Of a stretch of DNA of 64,000 nucleotides, positions 44,781 to 55,142 are shown one piece after another. The notes beneath the pieces were generated by a model that worked only from the letters and a program-made list of their open reading frames with translations, searched no databases and was not told the DNA's origin. This stretch comes from Dichomitus squalens LYAD-421 SS1. Taxonomy: Eukaryota; Basidiomycota; Agaricomycetes; Polyporales; Polyporaceae. The DNA lies in the NCBI RefSeq assembly GCF_000275845.1, contig NW_006766883.1, forward strand, positions 1,883,163 to 1,947,162, read 5' to 3'. A program made the translations under genes and the position numbers. Each line of letters opens with the position of its first letter. Position 1 is the stretch's first letter.

Positions 44781-45110
44781 TGCTTGCTGGACTGGTGTTT
44801 GTCGAATAGACTCTTAGAGGCCACGAAGCTTATTCGCGATTTACCCTGTGATTATTGCTACCTTACGTTCTATACCAATGCTCTTATGGCTGTGGAGAAG
44901 CTGGCAAGGACGCAGGTGACAGGGGCTCTTGAACGTTTTAGCAGTGTCCGGGGAAGCGGGGTAGAGCAAGAAGCCGGATGCCCTGATCGAGATGCGGATC
45001 TGGTCAGACGCCTGAGACGATGGGGGCGTTGAGGCGACGAATAATATAGCTCACCTGCTCTGCACGCGGTGGTCTCAGTCCCTCTCTTCCCCCTCGTCCG
45101 ACAGACAACC
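44766..45110. other. Intergenic: Yhm2 3' region and Mpv17-family promoter
   Basis: 345 bases between two plus-strand genes. Pyrimidine-rich just before the next ATG. Nothing else seen. Confidence 0.5.
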
Positions 45111-46101
45111 ATGAGCGCCGTACAGGCAAAGCAGGTCAACCCCCTCCTCGCCGCCTACCTTCGTAGCCTCTCCGCAAATCCCCTCAGGACGAAGGCGATC
45201 ACCACCGGTGAGTACTGCTCTCTATGACCTGTCAACCCAACCCCACGCGAAACGGTTTCCATGCTTCCCAACCCCAGCAAATCAGCCATCTCTGCCTGCG
45301 GGGTTTACGTACAGAGCGAGTGAGAACTGACTGACCCCATGCGCCTCGTGCACGCGAAGCCCTCCTGCAGTTCTTCCAGGAGATCCTCGCCTCGCACCTC
45401 GCAGGCGCGCCCCCGCCGCGCGTCGCCAAGGACGCGCCCCTCCTCGTCCACCTCCTCGCGCGCGCCCAGGTGTCGGGCAAGGCGTTCAAGATGGCCGCCT
45501 ACGGCGCGCTCATCTCCGCGCCCCTCTCGCACTCGCTCGTCAACGCGCTCCAGAAGTTCTTCGCCGGCAAGACGGGCCTCCAGGCGCGCCTCGGGATGCT
45601 GCTCGCGAGCCAGCTCATCGTCGCGCCCATCCAGATCTTCTGTGAGTCGTTGCAACTGGTGTGCAATACGGGCGCGAGTCGCTCATGGAGAACATACAAA
45701 CAAACAGCGTACTTGTCGTGCATGGCCGTCATCAACGGCGCCAAGTCGGTCGACGAAGTCGCCAAGACGCTTCGGGCAGGGTTCGGCAGGGTCTTGCGCG
45801 TGCGTACCGTCATCAGCCTGCTTCCTGTACAGCTTCAAGTGAACACCCCTTCGTAATGGCAGATTACGTGGATGACGTCGCCCGTGTACACCGTCTTCGC
45901 GCAGCAGTTCCTGCCCCCGGAGATGTGGGTCCCCTTCTTCAACTTCATGCAGTTCCTCACCGGGGTACGTCTACTTGCTATCTTGCCAGTGCGGGTCGCT
46001 GATCGCTTCGCGAGCAGACCTACTTCAACACCAAGCTCAAGAAGCTGCGCCTCGAGGCGGACGCCAAGGCCAAGAAGGAGCGCGAGGACAAGAAGGACTG
46101 A
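45111..46101 (+). CDS. Mpv17/PMP22 family membrane protein
   Basis: Small channel-type protein of the peroxisomal or mitochondrial inner membrane (PMP22, Mpv17, yeast Sym1). Exons 45111-45207, 45360-45641, 45708-45799, 45863-45964, 46018-46101; 218 residues. Typical features: LLAAYLRSLSANPLRTKAITT at the N-terminus, a four-helix core with MAAYGALISAPLSHSL, a Gly/Leu helix and SQLIVAPIQIF. The family signature region follows as WMTSPVYTVFAQQFLPPEMWVPFF in the fourth exon, and the charged tail KKLRLEADAKAKKERED ends it. The FLPPE..WVPFFN motif and the lack of a presequence favour the peroxisomal (PMP22-like) branch over Sym1, but I cannot settle this. The 152-nt first intron is long for the window. 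Confidence 0.85.
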
Positions 46102-46233
46102 CCGCACTACCACAAAACAGGTACCACACATAGCACGGCTGCTGCATTTCTTGGTTTACAAGCCCGTCCTCTACTGCACATTACCCACGTCCGTATTCTG
46201 GTCCTATATAGTAGTGCATATATACACACCCAA

Positions 46234-49200
46234 CTACTTGAGCCGCCCGACGTCCACCACTGTTACGAAAGGCCGGTCACCCGCCCGCGGGCTCTGGACG
46301 TAACGTAAGTGTCTCGACTTCCAGCCTCCTGTTGACTGCGACGCAGAGGGTGCCGCCTCTGATGAAGATGATGAGGATGACGGCTCGCCGACCTCGGTCT
46401 CCACGGTCCACGAGTTGAGCACGAACGACCCTGGTCGTGTCGCCCAGAGCTTCGCGTAGACTGTGGCAGATTGTGAGGGCCCGAGGACATGTCTATGAAT
46501 CAGGCGGCCGGCGTACGGCGGTGGGAGGAGGTCGCTGTGCGAGCAAGTGGTCGTCATTAGCGTTGTTCGGGTGAAGGTAGGGAGACGTCTACGTACGAAG
46601 ACGAGTCCGCGGGGGGCGGTTCAACGAGCTTCAACGTCGTCCTCGCCGGGTGCGTAAGTGAAAGGTTCCGAAGGGTGAAGGCGATCGGGACGTGGCAAGG
46701 GCTGGAGAAGCTCAGCATGAGTCGGCAATAATCGTGAGACCTGAAGCTCGCGACGCACCCTTGCCTGAAGTCGTGCTCCACGACCGTGCCGTCCTTGACA
46801 AACACCAACATAGGATCGGTCTCCCGATTCCAATCGGAGTTTTTCACGGCCTGGACGATCGCCTCCCGCTCGCGCTGCGTCTCTGAATACATCGACCGCT
46901 TCACCTTCATGTTCTCCGCGGCGTCGACGATCTCCCGCAGGACTGCATGTTGCGCGCCCAATGTCGGGCCCTGCAGAAGGATGTGGCCTGCACGTTTCTG
47001 AGATGGAAGCTCCCAGAAGACGACGACGTCGACATTGGAGGGGTTGTAGAGCGGGAAGATGGAACGATGTAGGCGTGCTGGGATGTCGGGGTGGGAGGAC
47101 GCGGTCGCTTGTGCGGTTATGGTGCGCCGGCCGCAGTGTAGGAAGTGCCTCGTCGCGGGCGTGCGCAGCGGGACCATGTCCGAGCCCTGGATCGGTCACA
47201 TAATGAGCTAAGTGATTCTGGATACAAAGGAAGGGAAACGTGCCTCTGCGATATGAGTGCACGTCAAGTCAATTGGTGGAGGCTCTGAATCATCTGCTGG
47301 CTCGCCCTTCAGAAGTGCTTGGAGCTTGTTCGCCACAAACTCCTTCGTCTCCGAAGCACCCCTGCCCTCTTGCCACGGGTTGGCCCCCAGGAGAAAATCG
47401 GCAACTTGGCGAGGAGGAATGGAAGCACTGCGTAATACCGTATAAGTTCTCCATACATACATTACACAGACTTGACCACGTACGATGTTGAGGAGTGTAA
47501 TGGGGAACATCTCCACGTTGCGCTCATGGTCGAGAGCTGCGTAATCTGAAGGTTGCTCGCCCCTGTGGTGTTCTCAATCTCGACCCCGATGGTGTACATG
47601 TGGTCTGACGAGCCGCTGGGTCGCATCGACGTCGTCACTTTGAGTATTGGCCTGACCTCGTATCTTCGGGTCACCCTGGTGCAATGGAACGGGGCGCTGT
47701 TGGACTACAACCGTCGTGAGCCATCGTGTCGTTAGCGCAATAACCGTCACAAACCTCTCGGAATACAAACAGGATGCACAGATCCTGCTCGCCGTGATGG
47801 GCCGCATGCAGGATGAAGGGCAATTGCATCTCATCTCCTGGCGCGAGCTGAGGGCTGGAATGTAGCCTCTCTATCGGAATCCGATATGGCCTCCTTGGGG
47901 CGAGTGAGTTAGGGGATTGTAGTGTCTCAACCTTGGGCGGAGTTGATGAAGATGGGTCTTGTAGAAACTTATGTAAACCATGGCACATGGAAAGGCGCTG
48001 TCCGCTCACCTGCATTGTCGTCCTCCAGATCAATCCAAAGCTCATCCTCTTCCCCAGCGAGTAGCCACAGCTCGCTGACTGGGCGCGTCCCAGAGTTAGT
48101 GAGCCATATCCGCTGGTGCTTGTACTCGCCCTGAGCGAGAACTAGGTGCCGGCCGTCGACGAAGTGGGCATGCAACCGCTGACCGGCTTCCTCCACTTCG
48201 ACCTTGATCAATACATCTGGTGCATAGACCTTGCCTTGCCGTTGTATAGGGGTATCATTGAGGCGGCGACCACGCACAGCAAGCGAGTCGGTAGCGGAGA
48301 GCAGGGAAAAGAACTGGAAAGTCGCGCTGGTTACGACCAGCGAGGCGGGCCGTGAACACTTGATACCAATTGGTATCTGCGGAGAGGGTTCAGGATGAGG
48401 AGAAGGAGAAAATGCACTCCGATTGCAACCTACTGTGCGGGTATCTTTGGGGCCCAAGGAGACATCTTCGATGACCTCGACCTGCACGAAGTCGCGCGTT
48501 GTATCCTCATCTAATGACGAGGCTTCTCGTACGGTAACCGTCAGAGCCGATAGAGAAACTTCTACGTCCAGAGGATTCCGGAGAACGAGGTCCACCCAGA
48601 ATGTTTCTACACGTGCAGATTGATGAGTCGCTGTAGTCATCGTCAACAAGACATATCGGACGCCCACCATTGACGGCTGCCTTTCCGCTCTTGCCCAGCT
48701 TCTCTTTGCTTCTAGGTGTCCAGAAGGCGGACCAGTTCTGTTCAAGCTTTTCCCAGGTCGCGGAGTCACCTTCAACAGCATCCCCAGGCGACCGGATGCG
48801 AGTTTGCTTGGCTTGACAGAATGTAATGGGGAGCTTCAGGTTCAGGTTCTTCCAAGCATCACCTTCGGTGGCCTTGAAGTGCTGCACAACATGTGAGCCA
48901 TACCCTCCCACGGCGCAGCAAATCGGTGTGAACTGAGCCTACCTTGAAGGCGACAAGGAAGTCTTCCAAATACACTTTGTCCGTGCTTGGGGTAGGGAGT
49001 AATGGAGAAGCAGCGCCATTGACTGCTCCATACGAAGGATTGGGTCTCGTGGCAGCAGACGGCTTGATGAGAGTCAAGAAATACTGGACAGCGCCGGCGG
49101 TATCACCCGTCGTGTAGAGCAAACGACCTTTGGAGTATCAGTCGTATGCTTTCTTGGATAATGTGGTAGTCTGGTACCTAACGCGTGCTCAATACCGGGC

Positions 49201-51484
49201 ACAACAGCTGAGAAGCCCTCCCAATGCAAGGAACTCCGGTCCTCGCTCTCCCAAAATGATGGCGAGAGCTCTTTGGGGATATGGTCCTGATATAAATCAT
49301 GGGCCTTTCGGAAGAAAAACAACGCGAGCGGTTTCTAGAGAAGGACAAGAGATGAGCACAATCTCCACTCGATCAATGACTGAATATTCAGACGCACTAT
49401 ACCGGTCTTCTCCAGCTTGTCAGCAGCAACTAAGTACCACAACGCAGCTCTACGCCTTGCACCCCTGAGCTCGCTGAGAAAGGCAGCATGCGCATACAGA
49501 ATAGCCGTGGGCGGCTCTTCTGCCTTGATAAAGCCATTCAGCACGTCTTTCCAGCGCGCCCGAGCCATTCAATCTGACAACGTACACTCGAGGCAGCCTT
49601 GACCAGCCATCTTTCCCCTTCAAGGACGGGGCCCAGGAACTCCTGGCGCTCGATACCGGTCTCCCAACGTGCTGCATAGACCAATGCCCGGTACTGAGCA
49701 AGAGCTGGCACCTCGAATGTAGTAGGCTGCCGGGGCTGTGGACCAGTGAGTATGGCGAGCGCATGGTCCGCGTGGAGGGCCAAAGCTGGAGAGGGAGCAG
49801 AAAGGAGAGGTAAGATATCCTATCGTCCAAGGAAATCGGTCAGCAACGATACGAGGCGCATCATCGGAAGACACCCACAGAACCGCCTCTCCCTTCCTTT
49901 CTTAGCGCTTCCCATACTGAGATAGCTAGTTTGTAGTCACCCAGGATGGTCGCGAACTCGGCGAGCCGTCGTTGCTGGTTGACGCTCCCAGGGCCCATAT
50001 TAGAGACTGAGGTAACCGATGTGATCGAACTAACGGAGCTGTTTGCGCCGTGGCTGAATCTGGTGTTGATGGAGGTGATAGATGGGTTGGAGCCATGCGT
50101 CGGAGTTGCTGAGGATGCTGCAGCTGAGGCACCGAATAATCGACGGGTCGACGAAAACAGACGCGAGGGGAGACGTCGGGATGAGGAGTACTATAGCACA
50201 TTCAATCTGGAAGCCAGGTGCAACAATGTCTGAAAACGCACGTTCTCATTCCATTCTACCACACATTTCTCCATCCAAGGCACCAGGCTCATGGTCACAA
50301 ACTCGCGTACAAAACGACCAATTTGCTGAATGTCATCTGGAGCTAGACGGAGCGTGCTCCCTGTATAATCGTCGGCCATTGCTGGAGGCGGCGGCTGATC
50401 AGTCGGCTTATTGGTTAGAGGAGGTGGTGCAGGACCTCTAGGCATGGGAGATGCTGGAGGACGCGGAGGCACTAGGCCGGGCGTTCGCGATACGTCCTCT
50501 TCAGGAGCAAGAGTGATGTTCTTCGGCTGTAGAGGGGGAGAATCAAGTGTGGACTGCGTCGGCAGTCGTGGTGGCAGAGTCGGAACGGGAACAGGGTCGG
50601 GGCACGGAGATGTAGGGAGCTGTAGGGGTAAGAGAAAACTATGTAGGCCATACTGTTTCTTGACAGCATTGAACAACGCTTCAGCTCTGTGGGAGTACCG
50701 CATCGGGCTCCACGTTAGCTTCTCGGAATGTGTAAGCACACGTGAGCACGTACATGGGGTCAGCCAAGGGTGAATTTGACGGGTGGATGATGAGGAAGTA
50801 GCGCAAAGACGTGATGTCTACCCATGGCGGGAAGTCGAATGCGCGAGAGGCCAGATCTTGCAGCGCCTGCAGCGGGTTGGCCGCCGTAGTAGAAACGGCG
50901 AGGACCACTTCGATATGCGATTGAAGCAGGCAGTCAGCGCATGCTATGTTAGGCGATGGACCACATTGGATACGCACGAGACACGGGATGATTCCAACCC
51001 TCCGCACTACTCGGGACATGGTCGCCATCCACACACCTCTTCACCTCGTCCCACCATGGCGTCCTGGTCCGCCACATCTTCCCGCCCTCTCTAGATTCCG
51101 TCTCCAGCATGTCCAGCCATCGCTCACAGCGCTGTGCGATGCGCGAGCCGATCCAGTCCATAGTCCTGCCGGCGCGCTGCTCCTCATCCTCGTGAACGGC
51201 ATTCTCTATCTCCACGACGTCTGAGAACCGGAGCGCAAATGAAGGATGAGGTACCGAAGTCAGAGACGTTGTCCGTGTTGTAACTGTGTATATGAGTTCA
51301 ATGAGTTACACGATGGGCCGCCGGAATCAAGGACTTGTAACGCACTCTGTGGTAATGGCGAGAAACACTGCAGAACCTCCGGCAAAGGCGGCAGGCCAGC
51401 CCCATCAAGAACCTGCTGAACATCCGGGGAGGCCAATATACAAACATGGGGACTGAGCGAGCTGGGAAGCGTTGGCTGAGGCAT
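46234..51484 (-). CDS. TRS85: TRAPP complex subunit TRAPPC8/Trs85
   Basis: Subunit that directs TRAPP III to Rab1/Ypt1 activation in ER-Golgi traffic and autophagy. Eighteen exons: 51346-51484, 50978-51283, 50754-50907, 50242-50686, 49879-50190, 49586-49819, 49398-49523, 49178-49334, 48943-49127, 48668-48881, 48434-48606, 48010-48376, 47755-47957, 47484-47704, 47244-47427, 46759-47186, 46597-46701, 46234-46534; 1417 residues, close to animal TRAPPC8. Landmarks: SLSPHVCILASPDVQ start, PWVDITSLRYFLIIHP and NAVKKQYGLHSFLLPL in the N-terminal third, a Pro-rich insert, AEFATILGDYKLAISVWE, and the tetratricopeptide-like middle (KAHDLYQDHIPKELS). FKATEGDAWKNLNLKLPITF then opens the beta-rich C-terminal half (NSGTRPVSELWLLAGEE). 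The intron 47187-47243 starts GCACGT (GC-AG). Converges with the Mpv17-family gene, 132 bases apart. Confidence 0.92.
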
Positions 51485-52047
51485 TGTCTACCTCAGCTCG
51501 GGTAGGATGTCCTGCTAGGGTCTTGAACTAGAAGTCTTCGAAGAGACGGACAGTGGATTAGCGAAGGACCGTATTATCGAGTTTCCAGAAAAGTAACAGC
51601 ACGGAACGTTTACAAAGGTAGTGAGCCCGGGCAATCTGACTTTGAGGAAGGAACGCGGGTAATACGCGTCGCGGAGGCGCGCTTACACGCCGGGATTGTC
51701 GTGGTAGACGGTCAAGCCGGCGATGTCATGTTCTGTATTGATTGCTTCCGACACTCCACCATGGCCATCGTCTACACGGCTCATTTATTTGAAAGACATG
51801 GGAATGTGGTCAGGGCCTTTGATTCGAGTGTGCGATATGAAGGCAGAAGTGGGGCAACAACTGAGGATATCAATCGATACTATTCCGAACCTAATGGTAC
51901 AAGAGAAGTCGAGCGTGTATGCTACATGTGCCATGGGGACACGTCACAATCCCTACAGTTACAGAAGTATGAAGATACAGTAAGGCTAAGCGCGCAATAG
52001 TACATGTGCATGCAAGTTGCACGTCATGGGACATCTGGCGTGACTCC
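51485..52047. other. Intergenic: TRAPPC8 promoter and WW-gene 3' region
   Basis: 563 bases. Contains a 99-codon open frame on the plus strand (51701-52000) without family sequence; not called. Nothing else seen. Confidence 0.5.
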
Positions 52048-52988
52048 CTAGAAGAACCCGCCTCCACCAAAGTTATTGTCAAATCCTCCTCCGCCAAATC
52101 CATTGTCAAATCCTCCACCGCCAAAGCCACCATCGAACCCTCCTCCCCCAAATCCGCCACCAAGCATATCTCCCAAAAGAAGACCCCCAGCAGCCCCAGC
52201 GAACAGGGGAAGGCCAATTCCTCCTCCACCGAATCCTCCGCCGCCGAATCCAGTCCGACGTCCGCCTAATCCGAAGGGACTTCCGGCTGGAGCAGCGTAC
52301 ATCGGTTGACTGTATCCTCCTCCGTACGATTGACCATACGATGAAGACCCGCCGTACTGAGGATAGCGGCTGTAACTGCCGAGGGACGGCGACATCTGAG
52401 CCCGCTGTTGCCTCCTCTTCTGCAGTTCTGCAAGATAGCGCTTGTTCTGGTACCATCATCAGCACCATGACGCTTGGATTGAAGCCTTTTCATAGTTGCG
52501 TACCTCTTCGTCCTCTGCGCGGCGCCTCGCCTCCCTTTCCTCCTTCGTGCCAATCGCCTTGTCCTTCAGTTTGCCGAAGAAGCCTCTGGAATGCTGGGAC
52601 TGGCCCGCGACGGGCGTCCCAGGATGCGAATGTGACGTCCCAATTGCGTCGCTCCTGGCAGGAGGAGCCAGACGCGAGCCAGACGCTGACGAACCCGAGA
52701 ATGAATGGCGCCGGGGCGTGTACGGAGGCGGTTGCTCGCTCGGACGCTCTGCGGCTAGTCGATCACGAATGTCAGGGTGCTCTGCAAGGAACTGCTCGTC
52801 TTCGAATGGGTGAACCCATATTGACCGAGGCGGCTTGGCCTGCGTGTCTACCTGCTCACAAAGCTGAGGATCAGCGACCAAACTGTTGGGAGCAGACAAC
52901 GACGGACCCAGAACGGATGTTTGGACTTGGGATCAAATTCGCGGATCCAACCATCCGGAAGTGGTGTATCGTCGTAGTTGGAACTCAT
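52048..52988 (-). CDS. WW-domain protein with glycine-rich hydrophobic C-terminus
   Basis: Exons 52908-52988, 52504-52851, 52048-52446; 275 residues. Residues 10-45 are a WW domain (LPDGWIREFDPKSKHPFWVDT, then PPRSIWVHP), normally a binder of Pro-rich ligands; the second Trp is conserved. After it, DEQFLAEHPDIRDRL, then a Ser/Pro linker containing a PPPYTP motif that could itself bind WW or ESCRT-type domains. Next a basic stretch (GFFGKLKDKAIGTKEEREARRRAEDEE). The last 110 residues are Tyr/Gly/Ser-rich and then GFGGGGF/D repeats around a hydrophobic stretch (GLPLFAGAAGGLLLGDML). Similar WW-Gly proteins occur widely in Agaricomycetes, without known function. A membrane or granule-adaptor role is plausible but inferred. 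Confidence 0.82.
52076..52256 (-). repeat. Gly-rich tandem repeat in the WW-protein gene
   Basis: Repeated units of about 15-27 bases (plus strand tcctcc(g/a)ccaaa) coding for Gly-Phe-Gly-Gly-Gly-Gly-Phe-Asp-type blocks at the protein C-terminus. Confidence 0.7.
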
Positions 52989-53597
52989 GCTGGTCGTGGT
53001 AGAAGGTGAAGTAGATGCGGGAGCTTCGAGACGAGCTCTGTTGACAGGAAGCCCGAGCTGCTCTGCTCCACAGCCACACTTCGCTGACGTCACCCTGAGC
53101 CCCTGATCGAGATCTGGCAGCTCGGGGATATGTTTGCAGCGCGTCGAAGCAGTGCATTCTCGTAATGCCTTACATATAGGTACTCAATACACGACAGCGA
53201 ACGAAGTCCAATTCGTTGTGGACAGATAGCAGAAGATGGGAATGTATCGTAGGAAATACATGAGATAGCGCGTGCGAGTAGTGTGTAGAACAAAATTGGG
53301 ATACTTGGGATACGGAGGATAGATAGGGCGAAGCTATGCTAGGGAAAAGATAACACGGAAAAGCGATGGGTATATGACATGATGATGTGCGGGAACGACC
53401 TTGCGAATGAGACGCGGAGACCGAGACGGGGAACATGACCTGAGAAGGGAGCAACGTCGTCATTACGACGATCGGCCCGGCAGCTTTGAGGTACCTGCCT
53501 TACAGATGCGCGACGGAGGCACGAGAACTGAACTATAGTACGGCTTCAGCACTATTATAACATCTATCGACAGGAGTGAGAACTCACCCAAATCCGA
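52989..53597. other. Intergenic, no supported gene
   Basis: 609 bases between the WW gene start and the stop of the 310-residue protein gene, both minus-strand. Relatively AT-rich middle (53,170-53,400). A 97-codon frame here has no family sequence. Confidence 0.5.
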
Positions 53598-54594
53598 TTA
53601 GACGATCTTCGCCCTGCGGGCTCGTCGCCCGCGCGGGCGGCGCTTTCCCCCGTCGACGATCCCGGACTTCTGCCCCTGTACCCCGCCATTGTCGAGGCGG
53701 CGCCCACGGCTCTTCCTGCGGTTCACAGTCCTCCACTCGCTAGGTTGCGCATCCTGTGCCTCCGTCCGAGGCCGCTCGGGCTGAGAGGGTGGGGTGTCGG
53801 CGGAGTTGTGCCTTGCGGCGTACTGCTCAGGTGAGAAACCCCAGGCAAGGTACTCCTGGCGGAGATCGACCTCGACAAGCCACATATTTGGCTCGGTATC
53901 GACAGCAGGGGCCCGCCACTGCTTCTCCTTGTATATGCCCGCCTTGACCGCCGCTGAGTAACAGCCGACTGCGTCGAATCCTTCTTCATCGGGGTGGAAC
54001 GAATCGACGTCGTACCACTTCCCAGGGATACCCTTACAAGCGTAGTCGTCTACCTCCCGATCCGGGTCGACATCTTCCGTGCAATTCTTCTCCTCGCCGC
54101 ATTCCTCCTCGCTAGGCTTGCCATTGTCGTTCCAGTCCTGGTACTTCTGATTGTACCTGTCGATAAACGTATCCATGGACTCCGGCGCTTCGTCACGCTG
54201 AGCGGCGGCGATGTTGTCGAGCCAGTGGTTGATGAACTCCTCGGCACGTTCGGACGGGTAGGCCTGCTCCCAGGGGGAGGAGTCCAAGGGGATGGGCGTC
54301 GGGCCCCAGTCCACAGGAGGATTCCAAAACCATTCGTCATGCAGCCTTTCCTGAACCTTAGCCTGATGCTTCTCGTTGTGTTGTTCGTGGTGAAGTGCCG
54401 CGGAAAGGTTCATCGCCTGACCTTCGGCGTAGCCGGGAGGCGTACATATTTTGCAGTAGAATCGGCCGGGCCGACGCTTTACGGGTGCAAAGTCTGGAAA
54501 CAAACGGAGATCGTTGTGAACCACTCGTGGTTATGACGGAGGCAACCTGATGCTTACCGTCGGGGTTGTTGAACTGCGAAGGAACAGCACGCAT
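53598..54594 (-). CDS. Uncharacterised protein with a zinc-finger-like N-terminus and basic C-terminus
   Basis: Two exons, 54558-54594 and 53598-54493; 310 residues. The 37-nt first exon gives MRAVPSQFNNPD, joined to DFAPVKRRPGRFYCKIC. The sequence FYCKICTPPGYAEG..ALHHEQHNEKH has a C-X2-C...H-X3-H spacing like a matrin/U1-C-type finger. The middle is acidic with several Trp (EWFWNPPVDWGPTPIPLDS, EFINHWLDNIA, DRYNQKYQDWNDNG, GIPGKWYDVDSFHPDE). The C-terminal 50 residues are Arg/Lys/Gly-rich (RRKSRGRRLDNGG, KRRPRGRRARRAK), suggesting nucleic-acid binding or nuclear import. No family recognised. The start is chosen because the first exon is short and splices cleanly; sequence upstream of 54594 does not look coding. 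Confidence 0.72.
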
Positions 54595-55142
54595 AGTGGC
54601 GACAAGGGAAGAGCGGTTGTGAATGAGGTGTCGTAGTGCTGGGACGATGCCAGCGAAGGTGGTGAAACAGATCGAAGGAGGGGAACCAAGGACGCCCACT
54701 TGATATAGGTGCTTGCCAGTGCTTTGTCTCGCTGCAGCCACCGCCTGAATCACGGACATCAAGGGATCTCACCGCAGATCTCTCTTGATCGGGATGCTCC
54801 CATTGGCTCCGAGCGTCGTCATCTAGGCGCTCTATCAACTCAATTGTCCCATTCATGGCTGCGTCTGGAAAGCTGACGAGCGGTCAGCGGAACGGCACCC
54901 GCAGCGACTGTGACTCACGAAGATAGCTGCCGCCCACCGCGGTCTGGTCAGGTTCAGTTTCCAACGTTCAACTGGAGCTCCGGAACGCAACTAACGGCGC
55001 AGTGCGCCGGAGTATGTGAATATGATTACATATATAGTCCGATGTCCTTGAATGTGAAACCCAAAGAGACAAGTGCGACGGGAGAAGAAGTGTGAGATCA
55101 TGGGAATGTACGGAAGGGCGGAGGAAGGCGACGTCTATTAGC
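54595..55142. other. Intergenic, no supported gene
   Basis: 548 bases between the 310-residue protein start and the LCCL-gene stop, both minus-strand. Nothing recognised. Confidence 0.5.

Noticed and set aside
50944..50977. 34-nt intron candidate in TRAPPC8
   Set aside because: Too short for splicing. Using the acceptor further on (50908) gives a 70-nt intron and restores the HPVSLVLAVST join expected of the family.
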